From positions 1 through 13,548 of the forward strand of contig CALZDE010000036.1 in NCBI GenBank assembly GCA_945637225.1: a DNA stretch of 13,548 nucleotides, given 5' to 3'. The notes under the pieces were generated by a model, which was not told the origin of the DNA, did no database searches, and saw nothing but the letters and a program-made list of their open reading frames with translations. The DNA is from an uncultured Selenomonadaceae bacterium (GTDB lineage Bacteria; Bacillota; Negativicutes; Selenomonadales; Selenomonadaceae). The position numbers and the translations under genes were made by a program. How positions within the stretch are numbered: position 1 is the first letter of the stretch; each line of letters starts with the position of its first letter. This document shows, piece after piece, positions 7,623 to 13,548 of this stretch.

Positions 7623-10600
7623 TTATTCCTGATTCCAATCAGCTAAAATTTCCCTCGCTTCATCACCTGAAACGAGAATTTCACGACACTTGCCACCATT
7701 AGCAGGACCAAGAATACCAAGCTCCTCCATATTGTCAATAATGCGCTGTGCCGTTGCAAAACCTATGCGGAAACGTCTCTGAACATTAGAAGCTGATGCC
7801 TGCCCACTGGAAAGAATAAGTTCGAGAGCCTCACCCATGAGAATATCTGACTTGTTACGGCGTTTTGGTTTCGTTTTCTTTTCAGCAGGAGCATTGTCAT
7901 TTTCACCGCTTGCTTCCAAGGCCGCCTTTTCAGTAAATTCAATAATTTCCTGATTTGTCTTTATCTCATGACCCTGACTGCGAATAAAATCAAGAAGCCT
8001 CTCTACCTCATCATCGCTGATAAATGCACCCTGTATACGGGTTGGCTTGCTTGCACCGACTGGGGAGAACATCATATCGCCACGCCCCAAAAGCTTTTCT
8101 GCACCTGAAGCATCAAGAATAGTACGTGAGTCAATCTGAGAAGTTACCGCAAAGGAAATTCTTGAAGGAATATTCGCCTTAATCGTACCAGTGATAACAT
8201 TGACAGAAGGTCGCTGAGTAGCCAAGACAAGATAAATTCCTGCCGCACGAGCCTTTTGAGCAATACGGCATATAGCGTCCTCTACATCATGCGGAGCAAC
8301 CATCATCAAATCTGCCAGCTCGTCAATGATTATTACCAAACTGCACATTTTCTTCTCAGGGTCATCACCATAAATCTTATTATAGCCAGCCATATTACGG
8401 ACACCAGCATTACTGAGCTGTTCGTATCTCCGCTCCATTTCCTGCACAGACCAGTTCAATACCGAAGCGGCTTTTTTAGCGTCAGTTACTACCGGTACCA
8501 TCAAATGAGGAATGCCATTGTAGACAGAAAGTTCAACCATCTTAGGGTCAACCAAAATAAATTTTACATCGTCAGGGTGTGCCTTGAAGAGAATACTGCT
8601 GATAATCGTATTAATGCAGACAGATTTACCAGAGCCAGTAGCACCGGCAACAAGCAAATGAGGCATTTTCGCCAAATCCGCAAAAATAGGCCGACCGCCA
8701 ATATCCATACCCAAGCCGACGGTCAAATCAGATTTTGCTTCCTCAAAGCCGGGCTGTTCCAAAACCTCGCGGAGAGGTACACTGTCACGAATGGTATTAG
8801 GCACCTCGATACCGATAGCCGCCTTGCCGGGGATAATCTCAATACGTACAGCAGAAACAGCCATGTTAAGAGCAATTTCATCAGAAAGATTTGTCACCTT
8901 ATTGACCTTTACGCCGGGAGCAGGCTTTACCTCATACTGAGTAACCGCCGGGCCACGGCTTGCCGCCAAAATTTCCGCCTTGACATTAAAATCGCTTAAC
9001 GTCTGAGCCAAAATCTCTGCCTTCTGATTAATTTCCTCCTGAACCGCCCCAATATCCGCCTTTTCCGTAATATCGAGCAGTTCCTCAATATCAGGCATTA
9101 CATAAGGAATTTCTATTTTTTCTTCTTCATTTTCCTCAGCCACTTCTTCAACGGTAACTTTGCTTGGCTTTTCTTCCTCGTCCATCACCTTCTGCCACTC
9201 CTGATGCCGTTCAATCATTTTAGAAGGCAAATTATCCTCACTATGAGAATTAGATTTCACATCATTAAAGGAAGAATTTTTTTTAGGTGCTGGTATGGTA
9301 CTGCCAATAGCCCCCACTGTAATAAGATCCTCATCATCTCCATCATCTAAATCATCGGTGTAATCATCAAGCCATGAACGCCCCTTTGCACTGCTTCCAT
9401 AGGACTGAAATGGCTCATAATCTTCATCTTCATCAGTTTCATCATCAGCCTCATCGAGTTCTTCATCATCTTCATTGGCTTCCTCGATTTCTTCATCCAA
9501 ATCATCCTCAGAAAATTCATCCTCATAAGGGTCTTTTTCAAGATCTTCATCATCTGTTATATCATCGGCTATATCATCAGCTGTTTCGTTATCCTCAATT
9601 ATTTCTTCATCTTCTGCCTCATCATCTTCTGTTTCTTCAACAGCCATTTCTTCTAATGCTTCATTTGTATCATTATCCGCAAAAGAATTTTCTTCGAGCA
9701 AGGTGCCCTCTATATCAATATCATCATTTTCATCATAATCATCCTCAGCAGAATCATTTTCATCAGCAAAGGAAATATCAGATTTGATATTCAATGGGAA
9801 ATAACTGTTATTCTGTTCCTGCATTTTAGCTAATACCTTGCCCGGATTACTGTTTATGCCCCAAACATTTTCCGTCACAGGTAAAGCTTCTTCTAAAACA
9901 GCTTCCGCCGCCCCAGCTGTTACAGCAGTTTTAACAGCAGCAGCCGCTCCTGCCATTTCCTCTGCCACTTCAAAACCCTTGCCAGCCTGATTAGGGATAT
10001 CGTTATCCCTGCCAATACCTTCTGAAAGACTTCCTAAATAAGCATTACCGCTATTATTAAGTGAACGGTCAGCATTTTCATCATCCTCATAATTTACAGA
10101 AGAAAATACCTCTGCTGATTCCTGATTAAAGAAAGAAGCCGCCTTTGCCTTCTGCATAGCACGCCTCTGTTGCCATGCAGAAACATTAGTTCTTATATTC
10201 TGAACCTGCTCTGTTACCTGTTCCTCAACCTTATTTTCCACGACCTTTGCTGTAGAATAAACCACCTTAGCGGTATCCTTCACTGCCTCTGCACTTTTTT
10301 CCACACCTTTTTTAGCTACAGAAGCACTGATTTCTACACCCTTCTTTGCCGCCTCAGCACCTTTTTCTACACCCTTTTGAGTCTTAAAAATACCATTTGC
10401 TAATGACCAGGTAGTTGCTAAAAGAATGGAACCAACAAATCCAGCACCCAAAATAACAATTGCTCCCGCCACACCAAAAAGCTTCCTCATAAACAGCAGG
10501 ACAATACCACCTAAAAGACCGCCACCACGCTGTAATTCAGAAGGAAGGATTTCTGAGCCAGCAGGCACCATAAAATGATGGAAAATAGAAAGCAAGGTCA

Positions 10601-10910
10601 CAAACATCAGCCCAATACCTATACTTCTTTTGTCAAGCTGAAAGCCTGTGCCCTTCATTATGTAATTGTAACCAAGATAAATAAAAGCAACTGCAGGTAT
10701 CATAGAGCCAATGCCACAAAAATATTGCAGGAATTTTGCAAAATAAATCCCCACAAAGCCAACATTCAGCCCCATTATACCACAGATAAAAACCAAGCCG
10801 AGAGCCACTAAGCCAACACCAATTAATTCATTCTTGCGCCCAGTAACCTTCGCATTATTATTTTTATTATCAGACCCACGACGGGTACGCTTCTTTTGCA
10901 AATTTATCAC
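7623..10910 (-). CDS. ftsK: FtsK/SpoIIIE-family DNA translocase with long acidic linker
   Basis: This ATP-driven motor pumps double-stranded DNA through the division septum during chromosome segregation. At 1095 residues it is longer than the 750-800 residues usual in Bacillota. Order of parts: basic N-terminus, a membrane domain of about four to five hydrophobic segments (29-175), three 11-residue repeats (179-211) in a longer Ala/Lys/Val-rich helix-like stretch, a variable linker with an extremely acidic region (381-530), the alpha/beta motor domain from about 605 with Walker A GATGSGKS (756-763) and Walker B LVIIIDELADLMM (858-870), ATQRPSVNVITG (897-908), and a C-terminal winged-helix gamma domain (about 1018-1090) for orienting-sequence recognition. 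The start is uncertain: GTG 10910 lacks a clear ribosome binding site, whereas TTG 10901 lies just after AGTAGGTGAT. It has its own promoter (10941-10969) and no clear terminator downstream. Confidence 0.95.
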   Translation of the reverse strand: MINLQKKRTRRGSDNKNNNAKVTGRKNELIGVGLVALGLVFICGIMGLNVGFVGIYFAKFLQYFCGIGSMIPAVAFIYLGYNYIMKGTGFQLDKRSIGIGLMFVTLLSIFHHFMVPAGSEILPSELQRGGGLLGGIVLLFMRKLFGVAGAIVILGAGFVGSILLATTWSLANGIFKTQKGVEKGAEAAKKGVEISASVAKKGVEKSAEAVKDTAKVVYSTAKVVENKVEEQVTEQVQNIRTNVSAWQQRRAMQKAKAASFFNQESAEVFSSVNYEDDENADRSLNNSGNAYLGSLSEGIGRDNDIPNQAGKGFEVAEEMAGAAAAVKTAVTAGAAEAVLEEALPVTENVWGINSNPGKVLAKMQEQNNSYFPLNIKSDISFADENDSAEDDYDENDDIDIEGTLLEENSFADNDTNEALEEMAVEETEDDEAEDEEIIEDNETADDIADDITDDEDLEKDPYEDEFSEDDLDEEIEEANEDDEELDEADDETDEDEDYEPFQSYGSSAKGRSWLDDYTDDLDDGDDEDLITVGAIGSTIPAPKKNSSFNDVKSNSHSEDNLPSKMIERHQEWQKVMDEEEKPSKVTVEEVAEENEEEKIEIPYVMPDIEELLDITEKADIGAVQEEINQKAEILAQTLSDFNVKAEILAASRGPAVTQYEVKPAPGVKVNKVTNLSDEIALNMAVSAVRIEIIPGKAAIGIEVPNTIRDSVPLREVLEQPGFEEAKSDLTVGLGMDIGGRPIFADLAKMPHLLVAGATGSGKSVCINTIISSILFKAHPDDVKFILVDPKMVELSVYNGIPHLMVPVVTDAKKAASVLNWSVQEMERRYEQLSNAGVRNMAGYNKIYGDDPEKKMCSLVIIIDELADLMMVAPHDVEDAICRIAQKARAAGIYLVLATQRPSVNVITGTIKANIPSRISFAVTSQIDSRTILDASGAEKLLGRGDMMFSPVGASKPTRIQGAFISDDEVERLLDFIRSQGHEIKTNQEIIEFTEKAALEASGENDNAPAEKKTKPKRRNKSDILMGEALELILSSGQASASNVQRRFRIGFATAQRIIDNMEELGILGPANGGKCREILVSGDEAREILADWNQE
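9411..9770 (-). other. Hyperacidic linker segment of the DNA translocase
   Basis: This part of the ftsK gene encodes residues 381-500. By my count 69 of 120 residues are Asp or Glu, with a single lysine and no arginine. On the plus strand it shows as a tract of TCATC/TTCATC-like codon repeats, which also generates spurious antisense open frames rich in His, Leu and Pro. It is expected to be disordered. Confidence 0.85.
10278..10376 (-). repeat. Three tandem 33-bp repeats encoding 11-residue units in FtsK
   Basis: Residues 179-211 consist of three contiguous 11-mers with consensus KGVE-x-[GS]-A-[ES]-[AV]-[AV]-K. At DNA level each 33-bp unit begins AA(G/A)GGTGT(A/G)GAA. The next 11-mers (212-222, 223-233) keep the Val/Ala/Lys pattern in weaker form. 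The 11-residue period and KGVE core resemble amphipathic 11/3 helices of the alpha-synuclein and LEA-protein kind that lie on membrane surfaces. They follow directly after the last membrane segment. Confidence 0.8.
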
Positions 10911-10940
10911 CTACTAAAAGTAAATTTTCCGTATCTTGTT

Positions 10941-10969
10941 ATTTTATCATACATTAACAAAAAAAACAA
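10941..10969 (-). promoter_or_regulatory. Promoter for ftsK (extended -10)
   Basis: On the minus strand TTGTTT (10969-10964), a 17-bp spacer and TAAAAT (10946-10941), with TG one base before the -10 (extended -10). The start would be near 10934, about 24-33 nt before the two possible start codons. The -35 is weak and sits in a T-rich tract just after the rnhA terminator. Confidence 0.6.
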
Positions 10970-10970
10970 C

Positions 10971-11016
10971 AAAAAAATAACCCCATCAGTAAAAGTTTAA
11001 ATTACCAATGACGTTA
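10971..11016 (-). terminator. Intrinsic terminator after rnhA
   Basis: On the minus strand a 15-bp stem (TAACGTCATTGGTAA with TTACTGATGGGGTTA, one G-G mismatch and several G-U pairs) encloses a 9-base loop. It is followed immediately by seven T residues (plus-strand A-run 10971-10977). It begins about 8 bp after the rnhA stop and insulates ftsK, which has its own promoter just downstream. Confidence 0.8.
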
Positions 11017-11024
11017 TCTAAAAA

Positions 11025-11633
11025 TTATTTTAAGCCAATTGCGGCCTTTGCCAGCTGGTCTGCAAGCTCATTGCCTGCTACACCGGTGTGCCCTGCTACC
11101 TTATGAAAGACTACCCAGCTTCTGCGTGACTTCATAAACTCTGCATATTCCTGAGTCTGTGGAAGATTTGTTTTCCAGCGTCCCATGCCCCACTCTGAAA
11201 TACCGTTGTAATCATGGCAGATAATAAGCTTCTCCACTCCATTACTCTCTGCCCAAAGCACAGCTTCCTTTGCCGCTTCAATCTCTCCCGCTACATTGTG
11301 AAGCTTGGCGGATTCCTCTGAACGGCCTTTTCCATTTGCCTTAAAAATCAGCGTTCCATTATCAAAAACAGCAAATCCCCAGCCATATTCACCGTTAAAA
11401 TAAGAACCATCTACAAAAGCAACAATTCCCGGAATTTTTGTCTGAACCGCAACACTTTTAGCAGGAGTATCTTCCCCACGAAGGTAGGCATTTGCTTCCT
11501 CAAGCGTAGGAAAGCTCTTGTATTTTGCCCCAGTGAAACCAGCCACCTGCTCACTGCAATCTATCCAGCTATTGTATATACCAGGCACACGCCCTATTCT
11601 TACAGCATAAAATTTCTGTTTCTTTTTCGCCAT
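11025..11633 (-). CDS. rnhA: Ribonuclease H1 with N-terminal viroplasmin-like hybrid-binding domain
   Basis: The protein cleaves the RNA strand of RNA-DNA hybrids, removing primers and R-loops. It has 202 residues, longer than the roughly 155 of E. coli RnhA because of an extra N-terminal domain. Residues 6-51 (KFYAVRIGRVPGIYNSW ... FPTLEEANAYL) form the caulimovirus-viroplasmin/hybrid-binding domain found in RNase H1 of eukaryotes and many Bacillota. A short linker follows (52-67), then the RNase H fold. The catalytic carboxylates are all visible: Asp75 in FVDGS, Glu117 in AGEIEA, Asp141 in CHDYNGI and Asp192 in NELADQLA, with His182 in AGHTG. ATG 11633 has AAAGGA about 7 bases upstream. It is a single-gene unit with its own promoter and terminator, divergent from the FMN-enzyme gene. 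Confidence 0.95.
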   Translation of the reverse strand: MAKKKQKFYAVRIGRVPGIYNSWIDCSEQVAGFTGAKYKSFPTLEEANAYLRGEDTPAKSVAVQTKIPGIVAFVDGSYFNGEYGWGFAVFDNGTLIFKANGKGRSEESAKLHNVAGEIEAAKEAVLWAESNGVEKLIICHDYNGISEWGMGRWKTNLPQTQEYAEFMKSRRSWVVFHKVAGHTGVAGNELADQLAKAAIGLK

Positions 11634-11671
11634 ATATATTCCTTTCTAAATTGAGATATCTAAAATTAACG

Positions 11672-11689
11672 TGTGTTCATTTTAACACA
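11672..11689. promoter_or_regulatory. Palindrome over the rnhA -10 element, possible operator
   Basis: TGTGTT (11672-11677) and AACACA (11684-11689) are perfect inverted repeats separated by 6 bp. The site covers the -10 hexamer and likely transcription start of rnhA, where a bound dimer would block the promoter. The half-site and spacing resemble generic CRP/Rex-like 18-bp operators but match neither consensus closely; the regulator is unknown. Confidence 0.45.
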
Positions 11690-11707
11690 TAAAATAAAAA
11701 AATTCAA
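11679..11707 (-). promoter_or_regulatory. Promoter for rnhA
   Basis: On the minus strand TTGAAT (11707-11702), a 17-bp spacer and TAAAAT (11684-11679) with an extended TG one base upstream. The start would be near 11672, giving a leader of about 38 nt that contains the ribosome binding site AAAGGA. Confidence 0.75.
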
Positions 11708-11717
11708 TACAAAAACA

Positions 11718-11746
11718 TTGACCTAATCAATAACAAGTGATAGAAT
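11718..11746 (+). promoter_or_regulatory. Promoter for the FMN-dependent dehydrogenase gene
   Basis: TTGACC (11718-11723), a 17-bp spacer and TAGAAT (11741-11746), each matching consensus at five of six positions. The start should be near 11753. Its -35 is only 10 bp from the -35 of the divergent rnhA promoter. An imperfect inverted repeat (11744-11760, one mismatch) spans the predicted start. Confidence 0.82.
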
Positions 11747-11784
11747 ATACGTAGTGTATTAATGCAAATTTAGGAGGAATTACC

Positions 11785-12804
11785 ATGACTTTTCAAGAAG
11801 TAATCGCAAATGCTAAAACCTGTATCGGAACCAAATGCCACGCCTGCCCAGTCTGCAACGGAAAAGCCTGCCGTAACACCATGCCTGGCCCTGGCTCCAA
11901 GGGTGTGGGAGATACCGCTATCCGCAACTATGATAAATGGCAGGAAATTCGTGTTAATATGGATACTCTCTGCGAAGGAAAGCCTGTTGATACTTCCTTC
12001 CAGCTCTTTGGCAAAACCTTCAAATACCCAATTTTTGCTGGCCCAGTAGGTGCTGTTACTCTCCATTACAGTGATAAATACAACGATGTAACCTATAATG
12101 ACGTTCTAGTCTCTGCCTGTGCAGAAGCTGGTATTGCCGCTTTTACTGGTGATGGTGTAGACGCTAATGTAATGACCGCCGCAACAGAAGCTATCAAAAA
12201 GTGTAACGGTGTGGGCGTACCTACCGTAAAGCCTTGGAATATTGATACCATAAAGGAAAAAATGGCTCAGGTGAAAGACTCCAACGCTTTCTGTGTAGCT
12301 ATGGACGTAGATGCCGCTGGCCTTCCTTTCTTAAAAGGCATGAATCCACCTGCCGGCCCTAAGAGCGTGAAAGAATTAAAGGATATTGCCTGGGAAGCTG
12401 GCAGACCTTTCATCGTCAAGGGAATTATGACTGTAAAGGGTGCTTTGAAGGCTCGTGATGCCGGTGCCGCTGGTATTGTAGTTTCCAATCATGGCGGACG
12501 TGTACTCGACCAGTGCCCTGCAACTGCTGAGGTTCTTCCTGAAATCGTTGAAGCATTAAAGGGAAGCGGTATCAAGATTTTTGTTGATGGCGGAATCCGT
12601 ACTGGTACCGATGTATTCAAGGCAATCGCTATGGGAGCAGATGCAGTAATTATAGCTAGACCATTCGTAACAGCTGTTTATGGCGGTGGTGCAGAAGGTG
12701 TACAGGCTCTTGTAAGTAAATTAGGGGCGGAATTAGAGGACACCATGAGCATGTGCGGTGCATTCAGCTTAAAGGAAATCACCTCTGACATGGTTCGTAT
12801 TTAA
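11785..12804 (+). CDS. FMN-dependent alpha-hydroxy-acid dehydrogenase family protein with N-terminal Cys cluster
   Basis: A 339-residue TIM-barrel flavoprotein of the lactate/glycolate oxidase superfamily. Members oxidise 2-hydroxy acids to 2-keto acids; in anaerobes such homologues are annotated only generically. Seen: the FMN-side lysine in FIVKGI (Lys212), active-site His236 and Arg239 in SNHGGRVLDQ (234-243), and phosphate-binding FVDGGIRTGTDVFKAIAMGADAVIIARPF-type segments (266-294, key residues Asp268, Gly270, Arg272, Arg292). The N-terminus carries five cysteines spaced C-x4-C-x2-C-x2-C-x4-C (13-29), absent from classical oxidases and suggestive of an Fe-S or zinc site. The first tyrosine and the second substrate arginine of lactate oxidase are not obvious, so the substrate is open. 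ATG 11785 follows AGGAGG (11772-11777) with a 7-base gap. It is monocistronic between its own promoter and the terminator at 12845. Confidence 0.85.
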   Translation: MTFQEVIANAKTCIGTKCHACPVCNGKACRNTMPGPGSKGVGDTAIRNYDKWQEIRVNMDTLCEGKPVDTSFQLFGKTFKYPIFAGPVGAVTLHYSDKYNDVTYNDVLVSACAEAGIAAFTGDGVDANVMTAATEAIKKCNGVGVPTVKPWNIDTIKEKMAQVKDSNAFCVAMDVDAAGLPFLKGMNPPAGPKSVKELKDIAWEAGRPFIVKGIMTVKGALKARDAGAAGIVVSNHGGRVLDQCPATAEVLPEIVEALKGSGIKIFVDGGIRTGTDVFKAIAMGADAVIIARPFVTAVYGGGAEGVQALVSKLGAELEDTMSMCGAFSLKEITSDMVRI

Positions 12805-12844
12805 TTTTCAGAAATCTCATATAAACGGTTATAAATCACACCAC

Positions 12845-12893
12845 AAAAATAAGGGTAATCGGTTCTCTTGAATCAAATTACCCTTATTTTTTT
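12845..12893. terminator. Bidirectional intrinsic terminator between convergent genes
   Basis: AAAAATAAGGGTAAT (12845-12859) pairs perfectly over 15 bp with its complement at 12877-12891. A secondary 5-bp hairpin (GGTTC/GAATC) lies in the loop and the plus strand has a T-run at 12887-12893. The A-run on the left arm provides a U-run for minus-strand transcripts. It therefore ends both the plus-strand FMN enzyme gene and the minus-strand nuclease gene. Confidence 0.92.
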
Positions 12894-12942
12894 CATAATC
12901 TCTTAAATTTTTGAACACTATCTAAATAAAATATATTTCCAC

Positions 12943-13548
12943 TTACAAAAGAGCATGTTTAATGCCAATTTCTCTTATCTGCTCGACTGTGTACTGAGTG
13001 TATTTAGAAATCTTCTCTAATGGCAGTTGGTCCTTTAACATTTCGATAATATCTTCCACTTTACCAATATCCCTACCAATCTCCTTTCCAATTTCTTTTC
13101 CAATTTCTTTTCCAATCTCCTGCTGCTCGATAAGTTCCTGCTGCCAAGTCATAAAATCCGCCTTCTTTCCACTATCCATCTTTACAAATTTTACTCTTTC
13201 TTCCAGTTTTGCTGTAAATTCATCACTAGCACCTTTACCGTCTACATAGTCAAGAAATGCTATCTGACGTTCAGTTAGCCCTTTTCTATCACCTTTAGTA
13301 TTGAAAAATATTGTTGTTGTCCTATTATTAACAGACATATCAGGAGCTTCAACACATTTAGTAACCAATGTATATTTACTCAGATTTAAGCCAAATGGAT
13401 CAAAGGTACAAATAAAAATTATTATTGTGTTTTTCAGATAACGATAGGATTTTCCCTTAGCTAAAAGCTCTCCATCCATCTTTGACTGATAGTACCTTGT
13501 TCTGCATGGAAGATATTCCTTTTCGTTTTCTCCTACCTGCATTTCAAG
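12943..13548 (-). CDS. Rpn-family PD-(D/E)XK nuclease/transposase-like protein, N-terminus beyond window
   Basis: The frame stays open to the right edge. An ATG at 13542 is almost certainly internal, because the residues just before it give LEMQV, the E-x-Q catalytic core of the PD-(D/E)XK_2 (Rpn, transposase_31-like) fold that normally lies about 80-100 residues into the protein. What remains is about 201 residues. It contains the conserved segment RTRYYQSKMDGELLAKGKSY after the core, a middle strand-rich region (FICTFDPFG, NNRTTTIFFNTKG), the LTERQIAFLDYV helix, and a Lys/Glu/Ile-rich C-terminal coiled tail made of four-residue units (EIGK) before a VEDIIEMLKDQL helix. Rpn proteins promote RecA-independent recombination in E. 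coli and occur in many copies in some genomes. GC is low (a 60-base sample is about 35 percent). Confidence 0.85.
   Translation of the reverse strand, partial: LEMQVGENEKEYLPCRTRYYQSKMDGELLAKGKSYRYLKNTIIIFICTFDPFGLNLSKYTLVTKCVEAPDMSVNNRTTTIFFNTKGDRKGLTERQIAFLDYVDGKGASDEFTAKLEERVKFVKMDSGKKADFMTWQQELIEQQEIGKEIGKEIGKEIGRDIGKVEDIIEMLKDQLPLEKISKYTQYTVEQIREIGIKHALL
13062..13121 (-). repeat. Five tandem 12-bp repeats in the Rpn tail
   Basis: Five contiguous 12-bp units with plus-strand consensus T(T/A)CCAAT(T/C)TC(T/C)T run from 13062 to 13121; the two central copies are identical. They encode EIGK/DIGR-type tetrapeptides in the C-terminal tail of the nuclease. The unit number is divisible by three, so slippage would change tail length without a frameshift. 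Confidence 0.85.

Noticed and set aside
8256..8999. A 247-codon plus-strand open frame
   Set aside because: Antisense to the conserved motor domain of ftsK; no family motif and no initiation signals.
9347..9553. Minus-strand Met/Lys-rich 68-codon frame
   Set aside because: An out-of-frame reading of the same acidic-linker codons (GATGAAGAT read as ATGAAGA); no independent evidence.
9374..9787. Plus-strand open frame rich in His, Leu, Pro and Phe
   Set aside because: It is the complement of the Asp/Glu-rich linker codons of ftsK (GAT/GAA read as ATC/TTC in other frames), a low-complexity shadow.
11718..11730. FNR-like inverted repeat TTGA-N5-TCAA in the FMN enzyme promoter
   Set aside because: The spacing is one base off the FNR consensus (TTGAT-N4-ATCAA) and TTGA is required there as the -35 element, so the resemblance is weak.
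12998..13249. Plus-strand Ser/Ile/Phe/Pro repeat frame
   Set aside because: The complement of the 12-bp repeats in the Rpn tail; no start signals and no known protein of this type.
1..13548. CRISPR arrays, tRNA/rRNA genes, insertion sequences, prophage or defence islands
   Set aside because: No direct-repeat/spacer pattern, tRNA cloverleaf, transposase with terminal repeats or phage structural gene was found by reading; the Rpn fragment alone does not make a mobile element.

Overview
The window is a compact, mostly leftward-transcribed stretch of a low-to-moderate GC bacterial chromosome. It carries ten genes on the minus strand and one on the plus strand. Gene content fits an anaerobic Bacillota member: a family II Mn-dependent pyrophosphatase, an E. 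coli-type dihydroxy-acid dehydratase, an RNase H with an N-terminal viroplasmin-like domain, sigma-A-type promoters and strong AGGAGG ribosome binding sites. A Negativicutes/Selenomonadales host (Selenomonas- or Anaerovibrio-like) is my best guess, but this is an inference from gene style and not a demonstrated placement.

Layout, left to right. At 1-2281 (minus) lies metY (O-acetylhomoserine sulfhydrylase), followed 18 bp later by glf (UDP-galactopyranose mutase), which runs off the left edge. At 2312-2347 a strong intrinsic terminator closes the upstream unit. At 2368-7529 (minus) is a probable operon read cobO, membrane diguanylate cyclase, ilvD, trmL, ppaC, driven by a near-consensus promoter at 7548-7576. 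At 7623-10910 (minus) is a large FtsK/SpoIIIE DNA translocase with its own promoter. At 11025-11633 (minus) is rnhA, with its own promoter and a strong terminator. A 151-bp divergent intergenic region (11634-11784) holds back-to-back promoters, one of them overlapped by a palindrome. At 11785-12804 (plus) is an FMN-dependent alpha-hydroxy-acid dehydrogenase-like protein with an unusual N-terminal cysteine cluster. A bidirectional terminator (12845-12893) separates it from the convergent C-terminal part of an Rpn-type PD-(D/E)XK nuclease, which runs off the right edge.

The genes are mostly housekeeping: methionine, branched-chain amino acid and cobalamin metabolism, pyrophosphate hydrolysis, tRNA modification, chromosome segregation and RNA-DNA hybrid removal. 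No defence island, CRISPR array, prophage or insertion sequence is visible, and I do not see a complete new multi-gene system. The features most worth a second look are inside proteins: three 33-bp/11-residue repeats plus a very acidic linker in the DNA translocase, the cysteine cluster and missing canonical residues in the FMN enzyme, and a Cache-GGDEF protein without an I-site embedded in a metabolic operon. The palindromes at the divergent promoters are also of interest. No gene-free stretch exceeds 300 bp; the gaps at 10911-11024, 11634-11784 and 12805-12942 are accounted for mainly by the promoters and terminators listed.
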